45,081 bases of DNA from Bacteroidales bacterium (GTDB taxonomy: Bacteria; Bacteroidota; Bacteroidia; Bacteroidales; UBA1715): the NCBI GenBank assembly GCA_016714605.1, contig JADKDL010000034.1, positions 1 through 45,081 on the forward strand, in the 5' to 3' direction. Below the pieces are notes generated by a model. It ran no database searches. It saw nothing but the letters and a program-made list of their open reading frames with translations, and was not told where the DNA came from. This document shows, piece by piece, positions 16,444 through 24,186 of the stretch. The position numbers were made by a program, and so were the translations under genes. The first letter of the stretch is position 1, and each line of letters begins with the position of its first letter.

Positions 16444-17130
16444 TTACTCTTTATAATACCTATTCATTTTGTATTTTCTGGTTTTGCTTACCCATTTATT
16501 GCTTACCCATTTACGGGTGGTTACTTTTACATATTTGTCAAGTGAAGCATCTTCTTCCAATTCATAAACTAAAACTAAAATTGATGGTAAGGCTATTTCA
16601 TATTCTGATGTTAAATGCCAACAACATCCAGATTTTGAATAAGATATTAGGCGCTTACGTTCGCTATCGATCTTAAACATGCCTAGATTTTCAGTGGTAA
16701 GATTTGTCAACTCCTCACTCCAATCAAACTGTTTCTTAGTAACATTATAAATATAAACATTGTAGGTAGTGGCTCCGTAACTACCATTATTTCCATTTGC
16801 AATGGCTAAATCTTCTGCTCCATCAAAGTTAAAATCGTTGAAAATCAATAGACTTTGTTCATTATAAGGTAGCATAACTTTTATTGTATCTATTTGAATA
16901 TTATCATAATAAATGTTTAATTCTTCCGAATTGAATGTTTGAAAATGATTGTTAGTAGTTTTATCTATTAGTTTTATTATTCCTGCACCTTCACAATTTT
17001 CATAATTGCAATTTTCAATTGTCACTTCTGCAATATAATTCTGCGATCCATCATTGATAATGAAATTCTTTTGTCCAAAACAAACGTTGGATATGATTAG
17101 TAAGATTAAAGTATGATAAGAATATATCAT
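16444..17130 (-). CDS. Exported XAC2610-like protein
   Basis: A 228-aa protein with a signal peptide (MIYSYHTLILLIISNVCFGQ). The core LLIFNDFNFDGAEDLAIANGNNGSYGATTYNVYIYN with a later SGCCWHLTSEYEI fits the XAC2610-related family, which carries an FG-GAP/VCBS-like D-x-NFDG-x-EDL loop. Function is unknown. The C-terminus has a small internal duplication (RKWVSNKWVSKTRKYK) made by a direct repeat in the DNA (about 16489-16512). It lies between the small TA gene and the truncated KilA-N gene; no operon partner is obvious. Confidence 0.7.
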   Translation of the reverse strand: MIYSYHTLILLIISNVCFGQKNFIINDGSQNYIAEVTIENCNYENCEGAGIIKLIDKTTNNHFQTFNSEELNIYYDNIQIDTIKVMLPYNEQSLLIFNDFNFDGAEDLAIANGNNGSYGATTYNVYIYNVTKKQFDWSEELTNLTTENLGMFKIDSERKRLISYSKSGCCWHLTSEYEIALPSILVLVYELEEDASLDKYVKVTTRKWVSNKWVSKTRKYKMNRYYKE

Positions 17131-17173
17131 TTTAGGGGTGTATTATGAGCGTATTGAAATTTCGTTATCTCCT

Positions 17174-17208
17174 AACTCGGAGTGCGACTCAAAGTCGCGC
17201 TCCGAGTT
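17174..17208. repeat. 35-bp palindromic repeat, copy 1
   Basis: Left arm AACTCGGAGTGCGAC (17174-17188), 5-nt loop, right arm GTCGCGCTCCGAGTT (17194-17208), with one G-T type mismatch. It is nearly identical in arms and exactly equal in length to the copies at 41197-41231 and 43915-43949. Its loop contains the stop codon of the KilA-N gene. Confidence 0.8.
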
Positions 17209-17443
17209 GGTCGAGTTTAATTCCATCGAATTCGATGGAATTAAAAATAGGATTATTAAATAATTCCCAAAGACCGATAAATTCAATTGTACTTCGATTT
17301 CTCATCCAATTTTGAAGAATATAATCACTTCGCTCTGGATCTTTGTAGCGAGCAATATCAGTCAAACTAACATATTCGTTATTATTTTCAACATCAATAG
17401 TAACTTCAGTACCATGAATTTCTATTCTTTTGCACTTAATCAT
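17189..17443 (-). pseudogene. KilA-N domain protein, truncated by the palindromic repeat
   Basis: The 84-aa product has the N-terminal half of a KilA-N domain as found in Bacteroidota: YVSLTDIARYKDPERSDYILQ, NWMRNRSTIEFIGLWE, FNNPIFNSIEFDGIK. Full family members continue after the FDG motif with a second half (about 100-180 further residues). Here the last residues LDQLGARL are encoded by the right arm of the 35-bp palindrome, and the stop codon lies in its loop. The rest of the gene is absent, so it is probably a broken gene whose 3' part was lost at the repeat. KilA-N domains bind DNA and are common in phages and accessory regions. Confidence 0.8.
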
Positions 17444-17568
17444 TTTTGTATATTTGTTTACAATTCAGTGTTTTAAATAAGAGTAAATATAAACAGAAGT
17501 TTTCAGAAAATGAAGATTTTGCCAGTTGTATCCTCAACTCTTAGAGCAACTCGAAGTTGAGTTCCAAG

Positions 17569-20500
17569 TTAGCACAATAATTGAAACAACTTAAACTCAT
17601 ATTTTTTATACATCTTTTTAGCCCAGCTTTTAACATTAAATTCCGTTTCAAAATTAATCCCTAACATATTTATAAACGGAATAGACAATTTTAATTTCAT
17701 CTGTACATCATCGGTTTTCTTTAAAGCTTCGAGTATTCCCCTTAATTCATCATCTAACACATCATTAAAAGCCTCAAAATATTTCATTATTTCACTTAAT
17801 ATTTGGGTTGTTTGTTGAGTATTTAGTGTTTGCATTGCTTCATCTATACATTCTTTTAATTGACTGTTGCTCGGTAAGTTTATTAAATACTCATAGTGCG
17901 AGTTTAATTTGTTTTTAATTTCGGTTGTATCACTTTTAATTTCATCAATGCCACATTGCATTTTATCTAACTTAGAAAACAACTTTTCTTGAAAAATTTT
18001 CTCAGAGTTTTTAACTTCCTCTTCATTTGGTATCCCATCTAAAAGGTCAGAAATTTGAAATTCTTTTTCTGTAGGTTTGTCTTCATCGAAAATATAATTC
18101 TTTTTTCCTTTTCGTTCTCGTGCCAATAATCTTTCATATTCTGCAAAAGCTTTAACTCCAGGTAAAGGGATTAATGTTGTTGGTTTGTTACTTAGTTTTT
18201 GATGTATTTTCTCTAAAAGGTGTCTGATAACAGCCATAAACTCTCGTTTCATTTTGTGTTCACCCGTTATTATAATTTCAATACGGTTATCATAAGATGT
18301 GATAAGTGCCTTACTGTCTCCGTATTGCAACATACATCCTGTGCGCCACATTTCTTTTATTAAATGGTGTGTTTCTACCATTATGTTTGGCATTATCGAT
18401 TTTGGCAGATAGTCATAATCATAGATAAATTGAATTTTCTCTTCGCTTAATCTTATTGGGTCTGTTACTTCCATAGGTTCTTTGGTGTCGAGCAAATCTG
18501 GGATTATAAATTGACTCTTGTCTGCGGTGCAAAAACAGAGTTTATATTGATGCAGAATATCTATCAAGAAACGTCTTTGATTATGTGAATATGTTATTTT
18601 CTTATAATTTGCAGGATTGTATGTTTCAATTTTATCCTTCTCATCGTTAACAATAAATTCTAATTTATTCATACCTACAATACCTTTCATATTACCAGCA
18701 TAAGAAGATGTAAGAATTTGATAAACGCCGTAGGTACTCCAGTATGGATTTAACACATAATAATCCGCAAGGTCTAAGTCATCGAAATGTAGTACTAGAC
18801 CTAGATCGTGCAAAAAAGAAATTGCATCTTTTTGCTTTCTATTTTCATCAATTTTTGCAGTATTACATATCGTTTTAAACAGTGTTTCGTCAAGAAAATA
18901 ATCTGCTTTAGTTTTTTCTTGCAGATTTTCTTTTATCGCAATCCATCTTTCGTCTATTTCTGTTTTAAATAGTTCTGCTGTTGGTATAAGTTCTGCAAGC
19001 TTTTCTTTAAACAAATCTATGTTTTCATTTGTGCTACACGAAGCTTTTATGAAGCATTTAATTTGAGGGAACTCATCCTGTAACTCACGTTCGTTCTCAA
19101 ATCCGAAACCGGGGTTTACATCTATCTGGTTTGCCAGAACAATTATTGGCGAGTCGCCCCCTGTTGCTCTAACCCGCTTTACCCATTCGCGAACCTGCGA
19201 CGAATTTTTTGCATCATTCCGTGAATGAAGTACCAATACATACACCGAGCGCTTGGTTAAGAAAAACTGGTGAGTGGCATTCATTATTTCCTGACCACCA
19301 AAATCCCAAAAATGCCCTGTTATTGATTGAAGCGAGGGTTGCTCTTTGAATGTTTCACACTTCCCGAATTCAATATCCTCAATATTTACCCCATCGGTTT
19401 GCACTTCATCTTTATTGAAAGTGTCATATTTTAGCCTTTTCAGCAATGATGTTTTTCCAGCTTTGGGTTCGCCAATCAATATTATTTTTATTTCGTTAAG
19501 TTTAATTTTAGTAGCTTCAAACCAGTCGAATACTGCTTGTTTGCCTTGTTTGATTATTTCTAATGGTGGAGATTCTATGGGATTTCCACAAAGACAAAGA
19601 CCATCTCCTCCAGAATCTTTCATATTTATATCCATATTTAATTGAAAAAAGGATAATGGGATATTTTTAACTTGGTTAAAACAAATATCTAACGTTTGTA
19701 AGCTTGGTAGTTTTTTTATAAAACCAATATCAGTAATTTGATTGAAACAAAAGTTTAATTTTTGCAAATCTTTTAATTTTGATAAAGAACTTATATCGGT
19801 AATCTGATTATAATCAAGTCTCAAAGAATGTAAAGCAGAGAGTTTCTCTAAAGAACTTATGTCGGTAATTTGATTTTCTTTAAGGTCTAATGTTTGTAAG
19901 TTTGTCAAATTTTTCAAAAAACTTATATCAGTAATTTGATTAAAACAAAGATCTAGGGTTTGTAAGTTTGTTAGTTTTTCCAAAAAACCAATATTATTTA
20001 TTTTATTTCGACCAAGTTCTAAATATTGTAAATTAATTAAGTTGCTAATAGAAGAACAATCGGAAACTTGATTTGTACTAATATTAAGATATTTTAATTC
20101 TTTTAAATTCTTTAAATAACTTATATCAGTTATTGAGTTGTCGCTAATATCTAAAGTTAGTAATCCTTTTAGGCTCTCTAAAAAACTAATATCAGTTGTC
20201 CCATTTATTCCTAAAAATAAATATTTTAATTCTGTAAGTTTGTTAATCCAACTGAAATCTCTTATTATACTATTTCTTAAATCTAGGTACTCCAAATTTT
20301 TGCAATTGGATAAAATATCAACAGATAATTTATAGTTATTACAGCTAAAAATTATCTTTTTTAAATTAACCAAAAATTCAAAGGCAATAGACAATAAATT
20401 AATTGAATTCGGAACTCCCAAATTTTTACTACACATAATTTTTCCATTAATGCCTTCCCACCAATAATTACTCAATATAAGCGTTTCCAAATGCGTACAT

Positions 20501-20619
20501 TCAAAAAGCTCGGGTAAGTCGTTTAAATTGGTAATGCCGCAATTGCCTATATCGAGATAGGTATTTTGTGTTTCTTGGCACTCTTTTATGAGTAGCTTGG
20601 CTTGAGATAAATCGTTCAT
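17569..20619 (-). CDS. Roco family protein: leucine-rich repeats, Roc GTPase, COR domain
   Basis: A 1016-aa protein. Residues about 40-330 are leucine-rich repeats of the 22-residue internalin/SDS22 type (LTNLQTLDLCFNQITDISFLKN). The Roc GTPase follows: P-loop GEPKAGKTS (383-391), switch II WDFGGQE (438-444), NQID guanine-recognition motif (497-500). The COR dimerisation domain spans roughly 560-800 (LHFDDLDLADYYVLNPYWSTYGVYQIL). After it comes a charged coiled-coil tail (FSKLDKMQCGIDEIKSDTTEIKN, about 860 on). Bacterial Roco proteins are dimeric GTPases of unclear role; the LRR part suggests a sensing function. The C-terminal about 130 residues are unassigned. It sits between palindromic sequences and the tRNA-Cys gene in the accessory block. 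Confidence 0.92.
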   Translation of the reverse strand: MNDLSQAKLLIKECQETQNTYLDIGNCGITNLNDLPELFECTHLETLILSNYWWEGINGKIMCSKNLGVPNSINLLSIAFEFLVNLKKIIFSCNNYKLSVDILSNCKNLEYLDLRNSIIRDFSWINKLTELKYLFLGINGTTDISFLESLKGLLTLDISDNSITDISYLKNLKELKYLNISTNQVSDCSSISNLINLQYLELGRNKINNIGFLEKLTNLQTLDLCFNQITDISFLKNLTNLQTLDLKENQITDISSLEKLSALHSLRLDYNQITDISSLSKLKDLQKLNFCFNQITDIGFIKKLPSLQTLDICFNQVKNIPLSFFQLNMDINMKDSGGDGLCLCGNPIESPPLEIIKQGKQAVFDWFEATKIKLNEIKIILIGEPKAGKTSLLKRLKYDTFNKDEVQTDGVNIEDIEFGKCETFKEQPSLQSITGHFWDFGGQEIMNATHQFFLTKRSVYVLVLHSRNDAKNSSQVREWVKRVRATGGDSPIIVLANQIDVNPGFGFENERELQDEFPQIKCFIKASCSTNENIDLFKEKLAELIPTAELFKTEIDERWIAIKENLQEKTKADYFLDETLFKTICNTAKIDENRKQKDAISFLHDLGLVLHFDDLDLADYYVLNPYWSTYGVYQILTSSYAGNMKGIVGMNKLEFIVNDEKDKIETYNPANYKKITYSHNQRRFLIDILHQYKLCFCTADKSQFIIPDLLDTKEPMEVTDPIRLSEEKIQFIYDYDYLPKSIMPNIMVETHHLIKEMWRTGCMLQYGDSKALITSYDNRIEIIITGEHKMKREFMAVIRHLLEKIHQKLSNKPTTLIPLPGVKAFAEYERLLARERKGKKNYIFDEDKPTEKEFQISDLLDGIPNEEEVKNSEKIFQEKLFSKLDKMQCGIDEIKSDTTEIKNKLNSHYEYLINLPSNSQLKECIDEAMQTLNTQQTTQILSEIMKYFEAFNDVLDDELRGILEALKKTDDVQMKLKLSIPFINMLGINFETEFNVKSWAKKMYKKYEFKLFQLLC

Positions 20620-20658
20620 TCTTTAATATATAAGTGCTGTTACTTTGTTTATTATTAA

Positions 20659-20666
20659 CAAATATA
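20659..20666 (-). promoter_or_regulatory. Probable -7 box of the Roco gene
   Basis: Minus strand TATATTTG, a perfect TAnnTTTG match, 40 bp upstream of the ATG at 20619. The -33 box is poor (TTGTG near 20680). Confidence 0.45.
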
Positions 20667-20727
20667 ATTTTTTTAATCACAACATTGATAAAATTCACGT
20701 CGCATACATAATTCAGAGTACAACTTT

Positions 20728-20758
20728 TGACGGGGTGACTCACAAAGTCACCCCGTCA
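20728..20758. repeat. 31-bp perfect palindrome
   Basis: TGACGGGGTGAC (20728-20739), 7-nt loop TCACAAA, GTCACCCCGTCA (20747-20758). It resembles the 35-bp family in layout (G-rich arm, GACTC..AAAGTC around the loop) but has a different arm sequence. It lies between the Roco promoter and the tRNA promoter. Confidence 0.7.
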
Positions 20759-20830
20759 ATGAAGAAAATGTTTTTGAGTTAATTATTGTTTTTATATATA
20801 TGAACTACAAAAAATTTTCAATATTAATTT

Positions 20831-20861
20831 TTTGTAATAATAAAAAAATGTTATACTTTTG
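20831..20861 (+). promoter_or_regulatory. Promoter of tRNA-Cys
   Basis: TTTG (20831-20834), 19 nt, TACTTTTG (20854-20861), then the tRNA 16 nt later. This is a textbook Bacteroidota housekeeping promoter. Confidence 0.75.
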
Positions 20862-20877
20862 CAGTCCATTTACGAAT

Positions 20878-20948
20878 GGTCTCTTAGCAAAGTGGCTATG
20901 CACCGGTCTGCAAAACCGTTCACGGCGGTTCGAATCCGCCAGAGACCT
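20878..20948 (+). tRNA. tRNA-Cys (anticodon GCA)
   Basis: The acceptor stem GGTCTCT / AGAGACC pairs over 7 bp. The anticodon loop is CTGCAAA with GCA at positions 34-36. The T arm is GGCGG-TTCGAAT-CCGCC. Length is 71 nt including the discriminator T; CCA is not encoded. The outermost anticodon-stem pair is a C-T mismatch. It has its own promoter and terminator, so it is a single-gene unit. Confidence 0.95.
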
Positions 20949-20952
20949 CAAC

Positions 20953-20987
20953 AAAAAAAGCCCTTAATTTTCATTAAGGGCTTTTTT
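20953..20987 (+). terminator. Terminator of tRNA-Cys, convergent with the esterase gene
   Basis: An A run, GCCCTTAAT, TTTC loop, ATTAAGGGC and TTTTTT; symmetric enough to stop transcription from both sides. The esterase gene on the minus strand ends at 21008. Confidence 0.9.
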
Positions 20988-21007
20988 GTTTATTTCAATT
21001 TAACTAT

Positions 21008-23335
21008 CTATTTAACCTCCCACTCTATTTCGCATGCAGCATTAACTTTAACTAAATAACCTTTTCCCCAATCTAATTTTGTTAATGAATTTAATATTGG
21101 AGTACCACCTGCATTCCAAAAACCATCGAAATTTTTAACTACCTCAAGTTCAGACATAATATTTGCAAAAGCCTCTTCAATAGTCATCGATGTTGTGTAG
21201 GGGTAACCTATCATATTCCATCCTTTTCTCAATGAAATTTTTATAACAGATGTTGCAATAATATTAACAACGATTTTAGCACGCGGACTTTCGCAGCTTC
21301 CTACCGATTGCGATACATAATATGATACACTGTAACCAACAGTTGTCGAAGGTGTTGGCGCAGTTGTAGTACCTGTACCTCCGGTTTCTGTTGTGTACCA
21401 TTTTAAATTTGTTCCTGTTGCAGTAAGTGGAACAGCAACCTCGTTTTTCATATAGTTAACCGACGAATTTACTACCGGTTTCGCTGGACTTGCCACTACT
21501 TTTACAACTATTGCAGCTCTTTCGCTTTCTACACCATCAATAGTCTGTGTTACATAATAGCTTATCTCACCTACGGTTGCAGTGCTTGGTATTGGTGCTG
21601 TTGCAGACCCTGTACCACCTGTTGCCGCAGTGTACCATTTTAAGGCTGTTCCTGATGCTGTTAATGCAATTGCTGAACTCTCTATACAATAAGTAACGGG
21701 AGTATTTACAGTAGGAGTAGGTGTAGCAGTGTTAGTTGAAGAAAATGTCATATAATTTAGATTCACATAATCTGTTGCACCTATTGTTAAACGAATTACC
21801 TGAACACCAGCCGTTAATGAAACATTTGGAACCGTAAGGTCTTGCCATGTTTGCCAACCACCTGTGTTTGGAATAGCAACATTATTAGCTATTGAAACAC
21901 CTTTAGCGGTAAGCGAAACGGTTCTGCCTGTACCTTCGCAAGCAACACGAAGTTTCAAAGTATAAATTCCTGCCGAAGCTACATTCACTGTATATTCAAG
22001 CCACTCGGTTGCTACTGCATAACCAATATTGTAACCGGTACCGGCATCGGTACAGTTTTCAATATCAACATCTTCGGTTGTTCTGAAGTTTACCGTCGGT
22101 GTTACAGAACTACCTGCCGAATTATCGTAATAAGCTACTTCGTTTCCACCAAAATCGAACTCTTCAAACTGAATTGTACCCGGTATTGCAAATGGAGTTC
22201 CTTTATATGATCCTCTTACTTTTACTGCTATCGCTGCCGATGTTGTTGAGTTTCCTGCATTGTCGGTTGCTTTTGCAGTTATTGAATATGACCCTGCTGC
22301 AACATCAGTCCAAGAGTAGGAGTAGGGCGAACTAGCATCTTCACCTAGTTTTGTTGTTCCATTATAGAATTCTACTTTAGCTATTGATCCATTGCTATCA
22401 GTTGCATTTGCAGTTATGGTAATTGTAGCCGGAGCAGAAAAAGCTGAAGTAGCTGTAGGAGCTGTTATATTCACTTCCGGGTAACCGGTTGGAGCTGCAG
22501 GAAGCAATGTAAGCATCTTTGTAGCATATCTTTCACCTAGAAGTCTGTATCCTGCCGAACTGAAATGTAGATTATCAGCCACGTCGGTACAACCAACAGA
22601 GGATATTACATATGAAGTAGGAATTGTATTAGGCAACGTACCTATAATGCTGTTCATACTAGCGCACTGACCACCTTGATCTGCACCAACAACCTCTCCG
22701 GCAAGCAAAGGTACATTGGCAGCAGTAAGACCGAGGTCGGTAAGTAAATTATTATACACCGCTTTTACTTTGTTTGCCCACTGTTGGTCGCCAGTATTTG
22801 ATTCTCCCTGATGTAAAAGAATACCTTTAATAACCCCTTGTTTTTGAGCTTCTTTTGCCAAAGTCACAAGTCTGCCATAAGGATTGCCTCCATAAGCAGC
22901 AATACGGTCTTTCATGTATTGTTCAACGGAATTGGCGTATGTTTGATAATTAACTTTATCAAACAGTTCAATTTTACAACCTGCCACTGCAACTACAATA
23001 ACTCCAACTTTAATGTTTGAAGGTAGATTTTTAACCATCGTTCTACCAAAATAATCTGTTGGGCCTAATCCAAAATTACAACCTGCCAAAGGTGGTACAG
23101 CCGGACCCCATGCTGCTAAAGTTCGTCCGCTACAAGCTTGCGAATACATTTGTACAAAACGACTATCAACGGTTTTGTCTTGATTTTCAATTGTACCTTG
23201 TCCTTCCATGTTTGACTGGCCTAGACTTAGATAAATGTGAAAATTAGGATCGGGAGTTTGTGCAAATACTTGCATTGAAAATGCAAGGAGAAAAAAGAAG
23301 AGTAATTTCTTCATACCTGTGTTAATTTTATTCAT
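21008..23335 (-). CDS. Secreted carbohydrate acetylesterase (SASA/CE6-type) with Ig-like domains and CBM6
   Basis: A 775-aa protein: signal peptide (to about 26, VFAQ); SASA/CE6 esterase domain (about 30-280) with nucleophile motif GQSNMEG (Ser41), HQGESN (175-180) and DNLHF (Asp254, His257), consistent with a Ser-Asp/His centre; a bacterial Ig domain (about 290-380); a CBM6 module (IQFEEFDFGGNEVAYYDNS, about 390-530); two Ig-like segments with repeated LKWYTA.TGGTG motifs; and a C-terminal module starting LRKGWNMIGYPYTTS, common in Bacteroidota secreted enzymes. It should remove acetyl groups from xylan-like polysaccharide. There is no SusC/SusD pair or other glycoside hydrolase beside it. 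The start may also be the ATG at 23314 (MKKLLFF). Confidence 0.9.
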   Translation of the reverse strand: MNKINTGMKKLLFFFLLAFSMQVFAQTPDPNFHIYLSLGQSNMEGQGTIENQDKTVDSRFVQMYSQACSGRTLAAWGPAVPPLAGCNFGLGPTDYFGRTMVKNLPSNIKVGVIVVAVAGCKIELFDKVNYQTYANSVEQYMKDRIAAYGGNPYGRLVTLAKEAQKQGVIKGILLHQGESNTGDQQWANKVKAVYNNLLTDLGLTAANVPLLAGEVVGADQGGQCASMNSIIGTLPNTIPTSYVISSVGCTDVADNLHFSSAGYRLLGERYATKMLTLLPAAPTGYPEVNITAPTATSAFSAPATITITANATDSNGSIAKVEFYNGTTKLGEDASSPYSYSWTDVAAGSYSITAKATDNAGNSTTSAAIAVKVRGSYKGTPFAIPGTIQFEEFDFGGNEVAYYDNSAGSSVTPTVNFRTTEDVDIENCTDAGTGYNIGYAVATEWLEYTVNVASAGIYTLKLRVACEGTGRTVSLTAKGVSIANNVAIPNTGGWQTWQDLTVPNVSLTAGVQVIRLTIGATDYVNLNYMTFSSTNTATPTPTVNTPVTYCIESSAIALTASGTALKWYTAATGGTGSATAPIPSTATVGEISYYVTQTIDGVESERAAIVVKVVASPAKPVVNSSVNYMKNEVAVPLTATGTNLKWYTTETGGTGTTTAPTPSTTVGYSVSYYVSQSVGSCESPRAKIVVNIIATSVIKISLRKGWNMIGYPYTTSMTIEEAFANIMSELEVVKNFDGFWNAGGTPILNSLTKLDWGKGYLVKVNAACEIEWEVK

Positions 23336-23598
23336 TTTTAAAAGTATTACGTTTTTAATTTTTAAACCTCTGAAAATCTTCTATACGTTTTTGAATATTT
23401 GAGTGAATGCTAAAAATCGTATTTTTTTGATATATTCATATAAGGTAAAGATATAGTTGAAATAATAAAAACACCTTTGAATATGTTGCATTTAGCAGGT
23501 AAATTTCGACAGATACCAAATTTATTACAAATTCGGATTCGCTACTGCGGTGCTCTGCACAGTGGAAAAAATAACCAAGAGGCCTCGCTCTCGCGGTG

Positions 23599-23670
23599 CT
23601 CTGCACCGTGAAAATATAATCTTATTTATACCGTTTTTTTTAATAAAATAGGACGTATCGTCCGGCCATA
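23599..23670. repeat. Composite dispersed repeat, copy 2
   Basis: CTCTGCACCGTG, A-rich spacer, TAATCTTATTTATACC, T-rich spacer, GGACGTATCGTCC (23651-23663), GGCCATA. Same order and orientation as 4812-4884. Confidence 0.7.
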
Positions 23671-23769
23671 AGCTGTTAAGCTGTGTAGCAGAGAAAACGC
23701 ATTTAAAAAAAGTTTTAAATTAATTTGTTTGTTAAATAAAACTATTCCAAATAGTAATAATTTTTTAAG

Positions 23770-23960
23770 CCACAGAGTGGCGTTATTATGGTAGCAACAA
23801 TAGATAGTGCACCAAAAGCCTCGTTAGAGGCGACATTATGATTCTTTATGTGTAATGGAATTTCGACATAAGTTCTACCATAATGCCGCACCTAACGGTG
23901 CTTAAATGGCCTTGAACGTCTATTCTACCATAATTTCGTGCCTACAGCACATTTTTTAAT
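23770..23960. repeat. CTACCATAAT inverted-repeat cluster
   Basis: ATTATGGTAG near 23786 is inverted to CTACCATAAT near 23876 and again near 23931. Each is followed by a short GC-richer hairpin: GCCACAGAGTGGC, GCCTCGTTAGAGGC, GCACCTAACGGTGC, GTGCCTACAGCAC. From memory this resembles a short repeat class common between Bacteroidota genes. Confidence 0.55.
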
Positions 23961-24057
23961 GTACAATTGTTGAAAACGAATATCAGTCAAAAAAACTATA
24001 GAATAGAATAGATTAAATAAAGTTAAATGCATTTTCTCTGGCATTTTAGCAGTGAGA

Positions 24058-24081
24058 AACGTCAGTGAAGACACTGATGTT
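24058..24081. repeat. 24-bp palindrome, copy 1
   Basis: AACGTCAGTG, AAGA, CACTGATGTT, with one mismatch. The perfect form is at 39428-39451. Confidence 0.65.
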
Positions 24082-24122
24082 GGCTAAGCTGTGCTCAGGC
24101 GAAGCAGTACACCGCAAAAAAA

Positions 24123-24154
24123 AGGCTACGTGAATTTTCCAATCCACGTAGCCT
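24123..24154 (-). terminator. Terminator of the lipoprotein/TonB transcription unit
   Basis: On the minus strand AGGCTACGTG, 12-nt loop, CACGTAGCCT, then TTTTTTTT. It is placed 33 bp after the lipoprotein stop. Confidence 0.85.
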
Positions 24155-24186
24155 CGCTTGTATTTTAAAAAATGTATTAAAACAAA

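Larger units (their letters stand above)
23336..24115. repeat. Repeat-rich noncoding region
   Basis: No gene is supported over about 850 bp. It holds two copies of CGGTGCTCTGCAC at about 23545 and 23595, the second composite repeat (23599-23670), a block of CTACCATAAT-type inverted repeats (23770-23960) and a 24-bp palindrome (24058-24081). These look like an accumulation of short intergenic repeat units between the esterase and the lipoprotein gene. Confidence 0.6.

Noticed and set aside
20878..20948. tRNA-Cys as an integration site for the accessory block
   Set aside because: I found no repeat of the tRNA 3' end elsewhere in the window and no integrase, so an attachment site cannot be claimed.
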